DNA of 64,000 nt. Origin: Marsupella aquatica. Its lineage: Eukaryota; Marchantiophyta. The DNA is taken from positions 28,334,001 to 28,398,000 of the forward strand of contig OZ316892.1 of the NCBI GenBank assembly GCA_973895155.1, given 5' to 3'. A program made the translations under genes and the position numbers. Shown here one piece after another: positions 23,373 to 33,806 of the stretch; position 1 is the first letter of the stretch; each line of letters starts with the position of its first letter. The notes under the pieces were generated by a model. It saw nothing but the letters and a program-made list of their open reading frames with translations, was not told the DNA's origin and made no database searches.

Positions 23373-25039
23373 TTAGACTAGCCGAGCACGAAACGGGAGA
23401 TGAGAATTTTTTTAAGAATCTGAATTCCAGCTTTCCCCAAAGAGAATGATGCGAATGTGGAGAAATTTCAACCTGGAAAAGAAGATATGTTAGAGGGACC
23501 ACGAAAGAAGGTTGAAGAGGCCCACAGAATAAACGAGAATCGAAAGCCAGAGGAACTCGTAGGGAGCGCGAAGAATCGATAAGGAAATCAAAGAACTATG
23601 CTAGCGACCGACGATCGAAAGCTCACAAAAATCCTTTGAAAGGAATAAACCATAGATGCTGGCTGCAATCGAAGAAATTCAGTTGACGATCGAAGGCATA
23701 AGGAAAGAGAAGAAGGAGACGAAACGAAAGGACGATCGAAGAGAAAGAAACGCACACTCAAAATAGACATCGAAGGATCCCAGCTTCGTCAATTAAATAA
23801 CCACATTCAATTGATGAAAGCCATAAGGACAGGAGCGCAGGGTGCACAATGAGGACTGATGTCGAGAGCATGTGAAATCAAAAATTCTCAAAAGGAATTG
23901 AAAAGAGGGCCAAAAAGAGACACCGGAACGGAAGCTGGCTGAAATCAATGGAATTCTTACGAAGACCGAAGGCGATCGTAAGTAGACAGAGCAGACATCC
24001 AGAAATTTCAGAAATTCGATGAGAAACTCGTAAGAGAACAACAAAGCGAAAGGGACATTGATAGAAGGAGTGCGCGAGCAAAGGAGAGATCGATCAAGAG
24101 AAGCAGATCGAGCAGAGTCATTCCGAAAATCGAGCATCGAACCCCAATCAGTGAGAGCCGGCCTCAGTATCATTTAGCGAACTTGAGATCGGAAAGGAGC
24201 GAAGAAACTTTCGAAGGCTTACGGTGATCGGAGGTGATAAGGCCCGTCTATCACAGGCGCAGCAAGAAAGTACAATGAGGATGCCATAAGTACTTTCAAA
24301 AATAGAGGAGATTCCGAAACGTGATCGAAAATGAAAGGTGATAAGGGTGAAGGAATTTGATAAAGACTAAGGAGATACCGAAAGGCAACATAGGAAGGGC
24401 AGCACTGAAAAGAAAAACACCGATCATGATTGAGAAGCGTAGTAACCAACGAGAGACCCTCCCGCAAAGAACGTGAATTCGAGTAGAGCCTCGAACACAA
24501 GAAGGCGAAAAAGCACCAATAGAAACGGCGGACAAAGATATCAAAGAAGCGAATTGAGGCGTAGGAGGAAAGCTTACGAACCAGCAAGGGGGCTACCAAG
24601 CGGGGAGATTGCACTACATTTCATCGACAAAATGTCGAAGAAAACTCAAACCGCTAAGTGCACGCCTCATAACTGCAACATAACCGCAAAACCTCCTTAC
24701 GTGCATTCCGTAACAAAGGGAATTTACTTTACAAAGCTGAATATGCACATAACCAATGCAAGAGTAAACATAAACCATAACTGCAACCCTAAGTGCACAA
24801 GTGGATAACTGCACAGTTTAACAAAGAAAAAAACATCTACAAAGGAAACTTTGCAGTTAAACAAATACCAAGAAAACCCTAAACCATAAGTGCAAAACCT
24901 AAAAAGGAATTTCCGATTTGCATGCGTTCTCCACCCAGCTCCACCTTGCATGCCACATAAATGTGCTTAGTCATTCCTTACTATACTTACTAGTATATAA
25001 ACCTCAACCACACTTAAAAGGAATCCAGCCATCAACCCG
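23373..25039 (+). other. Long purine-rich untranslated leader of the copia element
   Basis: About 1.67 kb lies between primer site and gag, far longer than most copia leaders. It is rich in GAA, AAG and CGATCGAA words and has no long plus-strand frame. On the minus strand, frames at 23,793-24,173 and 24,219-24,614 stay open for 126 and 131 codons and are rich in Ser, Phe, Leu and Arg. That is what purine-rich DNA gives when read backwards. No domain is recognised in them. Confidence 0.7.
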
Positions 25040-26060
25040 ATGACCAACCTCGAGAAACTCAACTTTCCAGCACTTGACATCGATGGTAGTAACTACCTGG
25101 AATGGTCAATGAACCTTAGAGAGAACCTTACATCGCTAACCCTACTCCCAGCGATAGGAATGGCTCAACCCATCCTTGCCGGCGAACCCCAACCAGATCC
25201 ATTAACTAAAGCCAACGAATCAAAAGCCCTAGTATTCCTGAGACGCCACATCCATAGATTCCTCCAGAGACAATACATGCACCTTTCGACCCCTCGGGAA
25301 CTATGGACAGCCCTCCAAACCCGATTTGACCACCAAAAACTGGTCGAACTACCTAAAGCCAGGCAAGACTGGCTAAACTTGCGAGTCCAGGACTTTACCT
25401 CTATCTCAGCCTACAATAGCGAACTCTTTAGAATATCCTCAACCCTCGCACTATGTGGCGAGCCGGTCACGGACAAGGATCTGCTAGAGAAGACCTTGTC
25501 GACATTTCACTCATCGAATGTGTGGCTATCAACACAGTATCGAAACATGAAGTTCGGGCAATACTCCGAGCTCATAGCCACCTTCTAGTCACAGAGAGAA
25601 ACCAAGAACTCCTCTTAGTTAACTCTAGAAAACGTCCTGCGGGCACACTGCCCTCAGGATCATAGAGTGAAACACATCTTACCGACACCGTTGAACCCTC
25701 CACATCAAGGCAGGGCATTAAGCGCAGTAGGAATGACAACCATAGAAACAACCCCAACAGGGGGAGTTTCTTTAACCAACGCCCACAACACAATTTCAGC
25801 CGGTCCTTTAGTGGACGTGGAGGACGCGGAGGACGTGGAGGACGCGATGGACGCGGCAGACGCGGAGGACGAGGTGGACGTGGCGGCCGCGGTGGTGGTA
25901 GACCATACAACAACAACCGTAGGAATGATCGGTCACAACCCTGACAACAACGGGAATGACCGAAATGCCATGAATGTGGCATGACAAACCACCTCGCGAG
26001 AAACTGTAGAATCCCGCAACATCTTAGAGATTTATATCAACAATCCCTCAGGGACGGACA
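25040..26060 (+). pseudogene. gag: copia gag (frameshifted, three in-frame stops)
   Basis: Gag starts MTNLEKLNFPALDIDGSNYL and follows the plant copia capsid pattern, with ELWTALQTRFDHQK and KARQDWLNLRVQDF. The frame is lost after ...YSELIA near 25,575 (one base missing) and continues one frame over as HLLVTERNQELLL. An RGG-rich segment (25,810-25,900, about ten RGG or RGR units) precedes a CCHC zinc knuckle, C-HE-C-GMTN-H-LARN-C, at about 25,966-26,007. Stops interrupt at 25,663 (TAG), 25,942 (TGA) and 25,957 (TGA). The normal role is the particle shell and RNA packaging. Confidence 0.9.
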
Positions 26061-26870
26061 AACCTCTAGGGCACCACCCTGTGAAACCCACGGGGCGTTT
26101 ATGGAATCTAGCGACCCATTCCAAGACTTTTCAGACCTACCTGCCCAACCAGAGGCACACTTAGTGGCAAGTAGCTCCACTACACCAGATTTAAATAGCC
26201 CAAGCACATGTATTATCGATAGTGCGACCACACACACTATCCTCAGGGATAGGCACCTTTTCCACAAGATTACACCCTCACGTAGATCCCTGACCACTAT
26301 AAATGGTCCTAGTCAAATAGAAGAGGGCTTCGGCCCAGCCTCTATTAGACTCCCGCAGGGTACTGAAATACACATAGAATCTGCCATTTTTGCCCCAAAC
26401 GCAACTCGTAATCTCCTTAGCTTTAGAGATATACAAGCAAATGGGCTACATGTCCAAACGTGCGATACCAGAGACCAAGAGGTCATTCACTTGGTTGAAA
26501 ACACCCTTAAGGGGAAAATAATTAAAGAGACACTTTTCTCGTATCCCTGCGGGTTTTACATAACACAAATTGAATGCCTGCATAACAACGCCAATACAAG
26601 CGAATTGCATGCGCTATGGCATGCACGCCTCGGCCACCCCGACCAATCAATGCTAACAAAAATCATTAAGAATTCAAGTGGCATTCCAATCAATACACGC
26701 CACATCCCAGTGAGCACTCCATGCACTGCATGCTCACGCGGCAAGTTAATAACAAGGCCCACAGCATCAAAATTGCCAACTAAAATACCCCAATTCTTGG
26801 AAATAATCCATGTTGATGTTTGCGGGCCAATTAACCCACCAAGCGGACCTTTTCGCTACTTTATATGGTT
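26061..26870 (+). pseudogene. pol: copia protease and start of integrase
   Basis: The same frame as the zinc knuckle continues into an aspartic protease whose active site reads CIIDSATTHTIL (Asp codon at 26,218; DSA in place of the commoner DSG). The integrase zinc-binding region follows: WHARLGHP near 26,615, then CTACSRGK near 26,730. The first integrase catalytic Asp is in HVDVCG (26,815). The frame ends in a TAA just after RYF because two extra bases (AT) were gained near 26,868. Confidence 0.9.
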
Positions 26871-27960
26871 TTAATTGACACATCAACCAAATGGTCAAAT
26901 GTGACCTTGCTTTCAACGAGGAACATGGTAATACCTCGCATTTTGGCGCAAATCTTGCGCGTGAAAGCACAATTCCCAGATCATCCCATTAAGACACTAA
27001 GGGTAGACAATGCAGGGGAATTCACATCCGAAATGTTTGATGACTTTTGCACATCACTTGACATAGACGTACAATATCCTGTACCTCATGTGCATTTCCA
27101 GAATGGATTAGCTGAAGCGGTAATTAAACGCCTTCAGTTAATTGCATGCCCATTACTAATGCAGTCAAAACTCCTCGTCTCAGCATGGGGACACGCCATA
27201 TTACAGGCGAATGCATTAATCCAATATCGCCCATCAACTTTTAATACCTATAGCCCATACCAAATAGCTAACGGTATTAAACCTAACCTATCACACCTTC
27301 GTTCATTTGGATGTCAAGTAATGGCCCCCATTATTCCACCCAAACGAACCAAGATGGGACCCCAACGATAGTTGGGGATATACATCGGATTCGACTCACC
27401 GTCCATAATCCGATATATGGAGCCCACAACTGGCGATGTTTTTAAAGCCAGATTTCTAGATTGTCATTTTGATGAACACATTTATCCACCATTAATAACC
27501 CCTGAACACCCACAACCACCTCTGGAGTGGGAAAGACACTCGCCATTTTGACAAGACCTTCGAACGAATCAAGGGGAGAAAGAAGTTCAACGAATTTTGC
27601 AACTCCACAAGATTGTGGAAGAACTTCTCGACGCTTTCGTCGATACATCCCAAGTTAGCCGCTCACATATTCCAGCTGCGAGAGCATCTGCTCGCATCGA
27701 ATTATCAAGTGAGCCAGCTAGTACATCCCAACCTCGTGCAAAACGAGGCAGACCTTTGGGATCCAAGGATAAACAACCAAGAAGGCACGGTTCATCTATA
27801 CCACCTTCACCTGATGCCGACCACATAGAATCCACAACTCATGAAGAGATTTCTATCCATTACGCACATACCGGTACGATGTGGGATAGAAATACTACCT
27901 CAATAGATGATGCTTTTGCATTAATGGTGGCAACACATATCACAGACGAAACACCAGAAC
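26865..27960 (+). pseudogene. pol: copia integrase core and C-terminal region (two in-frame stops)
   Basis: After the 2-nt shift the frame resumes as MVLIDTSTKWSNVTLL. The second catalytic Asp is in RVDNAGEF (27,006). The Glu lies 36 codons on (27,114, in NGLAEAV), giving the exact D-35-E spacing. GKR-type basic residues and the 'YSPYQIANGIKP' segment follow. TAG at 27,369 (after PKRTKMGPQR) and TGA at 27,549 break the frame. The catalytic triad itself is intact. Confidence 0.9.
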
Positions 27961-29130
27961 CAATATCCATCTTAGAATGCCAAAACAGACCAGATTGGCC
28001 TGAATGGCAGAAAGCTATAAATGGAGAATTAGATTCCCTACTAAGTAGACACACTTTTGGCCCAGTCGAGCCAACACCGCAGGACGTACATCTTATTGGC
28101 TACAAGTGGACATTTGTCCGCAAAAGAAATGATAAAGGCCAAGTTGTACGTTACAAAGCACGTCTGGTAGGGAAAGGATTTACCTAACAACCGGGAATTC
28201 ATTACGATGAAACTTACTCACCGGTTATGGATAGCACAACATTCCGATACCTTATCGGATTTGCCATTTTCCATCAATTACAGATGCGACAACTGGATGT
28301 TGCAACCGCATATCTATATGAAACGTTAGACACTTGTCTATACATGCGATCACCTCCCGAGTTGGAGCAACGTCGCCGAGCTTTAGCTCAAGGCGCTAAA
28401 TCACATATTCCATATTTACATAACATTATAACACAATTATCTCAAGTTACACGTAATGTGTCATCTACACATGTAACTCATAACAACGATACCGATGTGT
28501 CAACCGTACGAAATACTCGCCGCAGACTAGCTATCCGTGTGTTGAAGGCATTATATGGCCTGAAACAAAGTGGCAGAGTATGGTATCAAAGATATACTGA
28601 TGAAATGATTGCCATGGGTTTTTCCCATGATGCCATTACACCATGTTTATTTATTAAACATGTGGATGATGAATATGTCATCGTTTCTATTTACGTCGAT
28701 GACTTAAACATATTTGGGACACCCCAATTTACAGAAGATACTATTACTAGTCTTAAATCCACATTTGAGATGAAAGACCTTGGACATACAAACTTTTGCT
28801 TAGGCTTACAACTAGAGATCCTACCCACTGGCATTATGCTCCATCAGACCACACAAACTGAAAAGATCCTAAAACAATTCAATATGAACCTAGCACACCC
28901 ATTGACGTCACCAATGGTTGTACGTTCATTAGAAAATAATACTGATGTTTTTCGCAAAAGCGAAGAACATGAACCACTATTAGGACCAGAAACTCCGTAT
29001 CTTTCTGTGATAGGAGCATTAATGTATCTAACAAATCAGACACGACCAGACATTGCATTTGCAGTTAACTTACTAGCCAGACATAGTGCAACTCCCACAG
29101 CCAGACACTGGAACGGAGTTAAGCACGTAT
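27961..29130 (+). pseudogene. pol: copia reverse transcriptase (one in-frame stop)
   Basis: The domain begins WPEWQKAINGELDSLL and GYKWTFVRKRNDKGQV. It has TAA at 28,185 just before QPGIHYDETYSPV. The first catalytic Asp is in QLDVATAYL, and the YVDD box lies at 28,692-28,703. Palm and thumb landmarks KALYGLKQSGRVWYQRY and FCLGLQLEI are present. Apart from the stop the domain looks catalytically sound. Confidence 0.92.
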
Positions 29131-29750
29131 TTAGGTACCTGCGTGGAACCATCGATACTGGGTTATTTTACCCATTCGGTGCAAACCATGAACTCATAGG
29201 ATACGCGAATGCCGGATATCTCTCAGACACTGATACTGCAAAATCCCAAACTGGATATGTTTTTACCATAGGGGGTACCGCTTTTTCTTGGAAAAGCGTG
29301 AAACAGACTCTAACAGCAACCTCATCAAATCACTCAAAAATCTTAGCTCTACATGAGGCTAGTCGTGAAGCCGTTTGGTTACGATCCTTTATAAACCACA
29401 TCAACACCAAATGCGGCCTACCACCACTAACGAAGCCTACTAACATTTTTGAGGATAACGCAGCATGTATACAGCAGATCACGAAAGGATTCATCAAAGG
29501 CGATCGCGTGAAGCATATAGCTCCAAAGTTTTTCTACACCCACGAGTTACATGGAAAAGAGATCAACATTTTGCAGATTTCAAGTGCAGACAACTGTGCG
29601 GATCTCTTCACCAAATCACTATCGCCATCAGTTCACCACCGACACTGCCAGGCGATTGGACTACAGAGCATGCGACGCATGATGACCGTGGAGGCCGCAC
29701 TCCACATAATACTTGATGATGCTAACGACATGCTGTTGACGACCGACTGA
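29131..29750 (+). pseudogene. pol: copia RNase H with altered catalytic residues
   Basis: The RNase H fold is recognisable: LIGYANAGYLSD, SQTGYVFTIGGTAFSWKS, EDNAACIQQ, KHIAPKFFYTHELH and ADLFTKSLS. Three of the four expected acidic residues are changed: Asp to Asn at 29,208 (YAN), Glu to Lys at 29,337 (NHSKI) and Asp to Ala at 29,520 (KHIA). Only the Asp in EDN (29,454) remains. The frame ends normally at 29,748-29,750, and about 270 non-coding bases follow before the polypurine tract. Confidence 0.85.
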
Positions 29751-30019
29751 TGAAACAGATGTTAAAGCTAGATTTACTATAGCATCTAACTTTATTTTAT
29801 ATTGACATATATTACGACGAGGACTGTTAGGCTGCACTCTTTTTCCTTTAGCACTCATATTTTTCTCTGTTACACTGGTAGAGTTTTTACTAAGCTAAAG
29901 TTGATAAAGGTTTTTTAACGAGGCAGTCTACCTCGATTGTACTTATATCATGTACCCCTATGAACATGATATAATTTAGGTATAGTCTATGTTGTCTATA
30001 TAGTTATCACTATATATCC

Positions 30020-30028
30020 AAAGGGGAG
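30020..30028 (+). promoter_or_regulatory. Polypurine tract
   Basis: AAAGGGGAG lies directly against the TG of the 3' LTR, where plus-strand DNA synthesis is primed. Confidence 0.93.
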
Positions 30029-30137
30029 TGTTAGACTCTACCTTAACCGGAAGACCGGATCAGCCGGTCATCCCGGCACCACTATATGTACCATTACCCA
30101 GACTATACAGATACCCGATATTCATTCTTATCAAACA
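30029..30137 (+). repeat. 3' LTR, 109 bp
   Basis: Identical to the 5' LTR over all 109 bases, including five CpG sites. CTAAT follows as the right target duplication. Confidence 0.97.
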
Positions 30138-30142
30138 CTAAT
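30138..30142. other. Target-site duplication, right copy (CTAAT)
   Basis: Matches 23,242-23,246 exactly. The flanks beyond it show no sign of rearrangement. Confidence 0.93.
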
Positions 30143-30609
30143 CTATATGATTAGAGAATTTTTGTCAGCATTTTGAGAGTTTTAGAGGTAATTAGCAGTA
30201 AGAATTATTATATGGCTAAGATGGAGACATTTACTTGTTGGACCCCCAAAATGAAAATTGTTCCTTGATTGATCCCATGAGTGATCCAGACTGTTGATAG
30301 ACCTTAAATTGACTTACTCAAAACCTCATGGGGTTAGTTGGGGAGACAACTTTGGTTTGGGGGTCTATCAAGTAAGTGTCTCACTAAGATGGGGGTGCCA
30401 AATAATAGGGTGTCTCAAAGCTTCAAAGTTTAGGATGATGGCTTTTGGCTATCAAAATGGCCATAGATTTTTCAAAGGGTATGTAAAAGTTTCATTTGTG
30501 ATTTTTCACCAGCCCCTTTGGTGATTATGGTCATCATTCTTTATAGCAAAAGTTATGGAGGATGAATTTAGTAGGCCATAATTTTTGTCTGTAACCTTAA
30601 CTACTGACT

Positions 30610-32520
30610 CAAGGTCCATCAAATTTTGAGGTTTGAAACTCTTTAATAAGAAGAAGGAAAGAGAAAGAGCGGAACAGAAGGGCTGGCTAATTATTGAAAT
30701 CTTGAGGTTGTTACCCCTAATAAGAAAAAGGAAATACAAAGAGCAAAACAAAAGGGGGTCCATCAAATTCCCCTAATAAGGAAGGAGAAAGAGAGAACTA
30801 AAAGGGTCCATCAAATTTTCAGGTGTGAGACCCCTTAATAAGAAAATAAAAAATAAAAATAAAGGGCCTGGCTAACTACTGAGTTAATTAAGGTCCTTCA
30901 AGTTTTGAGGCTTGGGACCCCTAACAAGAAAAGGGAAAGAGAAAGAGCCTGTTTGAGACCCACTAGCAAGAAAAGGGAAAGAGAAAGAGCAGGTTTGAGA
31001 CCCTCTAATAAGAAAAGGGAAAGGGCAAAACAACCCGGCTAACTACTGAGTTAAGGTCCATCAAAATTTGAGGTTTGAGACCCCCTACAGGTTTGAGACC
31101 CCTCATAAGAAAAAGGAAAGAGCAAATTTAAGGACCCACTAATAACAAAGAAAAGGGAAAGAGCGAAAGAAAGGGCCTAGCTTTTGACCCCCTAATAAGA
31201 AGGAAAGGGAAATCTGAGTGAAAGTCAAGTTCCATCAAAATTTGAGGTTTGAGACACCCTACAGGTTTTGAGACCGCCCTCATGAGAAAAAGAGAAGAGA
31301 AAAGAAAACAGAGCAGATTTAAGAACCTCCTAATAAGAAGAAAAGGGAAAGAGCTAAAGTTAAGGTCCATCAAAATCTTAGGTTTGAGACCCCCACAGGT
31401 TTGAGACCCCCTCATAAGAAAAAGGAAAGAGCAGATTTAAGGACCCACTAATAAGAAAGAAAAGGGAATTCAAAGAGCAAAAGAAAGGGCCTAGCTTTTG
31501 ACCCCTTAATAAGAAGAAAAGGGAAATCTGAGTGAAAGTCAAGTTCCATCAAAATTGAGGTTTGATACACCCTACAGGTTTTCAGACCGCCCTCATGAGA
31601 AAAAGAAAAGAGAAAAGAAAACAGAGCAGATTTAAGAACCTTCTAATAAGAAGAAAAGGGAAAGAGCTAAAGTTAAGGTCCATCAAAATCTTAGCTTTGG
31701 GACCCCCTACAGGTTTGAGACCCCCTCATAAGAAAAAGGAAAGAGAAAAGAGCAGATTTAAGGACCCCCTAATAAGAAGAAAAGCGAAAGAGCAAAAGTT
31801 AAGGTAAATCAAAATCTTAGGTTTGAGACACCCTACAGGTTTCGAGCCCCCTTCATAAGAAAAAGGAAAGTGAAAAGAGCAGATTTAAGGACCCCTTAAT
31901 AAGAAGAAAAGGGAAAGAGCAAAATTTAAGGTCCATCAAAATTTAAGGTTTGAGACCCACTACAGGTTTTGAGACCCCCCTACAGGTTTTGAGACCCCCT
32001 CATAAGAAAAAGGAAGGAGAAAAGAAAAGTGAAAAGAGCAGAGATAAGGACCCCCTGATAAGAAGAAATGGGAAAGAGCTACAGTTAAGGTCTATCAAAA
32101 TCTTAGTTTTGAGACCCCCTACAGGTTTGAGACCCCCTCATAAAAAAGAAAAGAAAACAGAGCAGATTTAAGTACCCCCTGATAAGAAGAAAAGGGAAAG
32201 AGCGAAAGTTGAGGTCCATCAAAATCGTAGGTTTGAGACCCCCCGCAGGTTTTGAGAACCCCATCATAAGAAAAAGGAAACAGAAAAGAAAACACAGCAG
32301 AGCAGATTTAAGGACCCCCTAATAAGAAGAAAAGGGAAAGAGCGAAACTTAAGGTCCATCAAAATGTGAGGTTTGAGACCCCCTACAGGTTTAAGACCCC
32401 CTACGGGTTTGAGACCCCTCATAACACAAAGGAAAGAGAAAAGAAAACAGAGGAGAGCAGATTTAAGGACCCCCTAATAAGAAGAAAAGGGAACGAGAAG
32501 GAGCGAAAGAAAGGGCCTGG
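30610..32520. repeat. Purine-rich tandem array, ~125-175-bp unit, with higher-order repeat
   Basis: About fourteen copies share, in order, AAGGTCCATCAAAATTTGAG, GTTTGAGACCCCCTACAGG, CCTCATAAGAAAAAGGAAAG, AGCAGATTTAAGGACC and CCTAATAAGAAGAAAAGGGA. Copies begin near 30,611, 30,757, 30,805, 30,890, 31,054, 31,222, 31,363, 31,540, 31,678, 31,804, 31,930, 32,088, 32,212 and 32,352. Between 31.2 and 31.7 kb the unit alternates long and short. The word AATCTGAGTGAAAGTCAAG returns at 314 bp (31,211 and 31,525), a two-unit higher-order repeat. Short plus-strand frames across it are by-products of the repeat. Confidence 0.9.
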
Positions 32521-33806
32521 CTGCTGGCGTGTTAGGTGGGGTGGGGTGCGGTGGGTTGGACTGGGCTGGTGTTCCGCCGAAGCTATGGCTGGCGTGTTAG
32601 GTGGGCTGGGCTGCCGAAGCTGTGCGAAGTCGAGGGAAAGGAAAAACAGCAGCAGCAGCGCGAGGGAGCAGATTGCAGCGGAGCGGAGGAAATGGATGCG
32701 AGGAAAGGCGACTGATGACTGACTGACGCACTCACTGAGCTCGCTTGCCTGCTTTGCTCGATTGATGATTGATGGCGAGTGAGAGCAAGCAAGATTGGGG
32801 TGCTTTCCGCTTTCCAGAACGAGATTGCAGGACGAAGCAAGGATGAAGAATGGCCGATGAAGAGCGGCGAAGCACTGTTTAGTGTGTAGACTCTCCGCAT
32901 CGAGCTGGATCAACACTGTCGAGCTTCGTGTTCTGGAGCTCGGGTACAGTCTGTCCGTCGTCTGTACACGGGTGGGCGAAATGGGATCCGACGTCGTCGT
33001 AGGGTGGCCGGGTGCGGTCGCGCGGTTTCGATCTAGGGTTTTGAGATGTCGCATTTGTGTCCTCGGGGGTCGGGGGATTCTGTGGTCGACGATTTCGTAA
33101 TTGGGTCCGGATTATTAGGTCTCCCGTCTCTGTCTGGTTCGTCGAGGGCTCGTCGATCCACCGAATGCATTTCGGTCGTCGTTGATTTCGGCCATCAGTG
33201 CCCCCCGGGATGTGTGGTGTTGCTACGGTAGTGGGTGAATGAAACTAACTAATTAGCTGAGCTGAGCTGAGCTGAGCTGAGCTGAGCCGAGCCGGAGAGA
33301 CGACCTCTTGTTCTAGGGTTTTGTGATTATACTGTAGTGTGGGGCAGGGTAGGGGGGAACGCAGGTGAAGGCAGGCGAACTGTTACGGGACCGGATCTGC
33401 TTTTTGGTCATGAGTGTTCATCTGCCTTCTCGAGATGCTGCCGAAGAAACGCCGGCTTTTTCCCCGGTTTTGGCATGTTCGCGGCTTAGGATTCCGTACA
33501 GCAGGGAGGAGGGGCGACTTACTCGATCGTAGAATTCAGCTTGTGCCGATGGATCGACCACTTACATTCCAAGAAACCTGAATTAGGGGCGCTTGGTGTC
33601 TGGTGGTCAGGGAACTCCTTTTTTCACCGTCGCTCTCAAATTGTTAGTGCACTGTGATTTAGGTTGTGGGGGGTTTGAGCATTATCATGGGACCTCAGCG
33701 GAGTAGCCTGTGGAACGAAGTGGATCCCTGTGTGAGCTGAGGAGGTGAAAGGTGTGGGGCACTAGAGACTTTTAGCGCACCGGTGGTGTGCGGTAATCAC
33801 GGACAG
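32521..33806 (+). promoter_or_regulatory. Promoter and 5' leader region of the large repeat-protein gene
   Basis: GC content rises sharply where the purine-rich array ends. A short tandem duplication containing GGCTGGCGTGTTAGGTGGG (near 32,521 and 32,590) and the GCTGA microsatellite fall here. No start site can be fixed. The long leader probably contains upstream ATGs, so the ATG at 33,807 is chosen because its exon splices in phase. Confidence 0.45.
33256..33290. repeat. (GCTGA)n microsatellite in the 5' leader
   Basis: Six GCTGA units followed by two GCCGA-like variants, within the probable leader of the downstream gene. Confidence 0.9.

Larger units (their letters stand above)
23247..30137 (+). 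mobile_element. Ty1/copia LTR retrotransposon, complete structure, coding capacity broken
   Basis: The element is 6,891 bp. In order it has a 109-bp LTR, a primer site, a 1.67-kb purine-rich leader, gag with an RGG tract and a CCHC knuckle, protease, integrase, reverse transcriptase, RNase H, a polypurine tract and an identical 109-bp LTR. Integrase before reverse transcriptase places it in Ty1/copia. Gag-pol would be one long frame but carries a 1-nt loss near 25,575, a 2-nt gain near 26,868 and six in-frame stops (25,663; 25,942; 25,957; 27,369; 27,549; 28,185). It therefore cannot make its own complete proteins. The lineage within copia is not assigned. The very short LTRs are unusual for plant copia elements. 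Confidence 0.96.

Noticed and set aside
23793-24614. Antisense frames of 126 and 131 codons in the copia leader as an extra gene
   Set aside because: The plus strand is strongly purine-rich, which removes stops from the other strand. Composition is low-complexity Ser/Phe/Leu/Arg with no domain. Kept only as a finding to test.
23247-30137. Any CRISPR array, operon, phage or bacterial system in the window
   Set aside because: The repeats are tandem or transposon-derived without regular unique spacers, and all intact genes are eukaryotic in structure.
32419-33054. Minus-strand frame of 211 codons over the giant gene's promoter
   Set aside because: It runs from GC-rich leader into the purine-rich array, mixes two compositions, and has no domain. 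The plus-strand gene explains the region.
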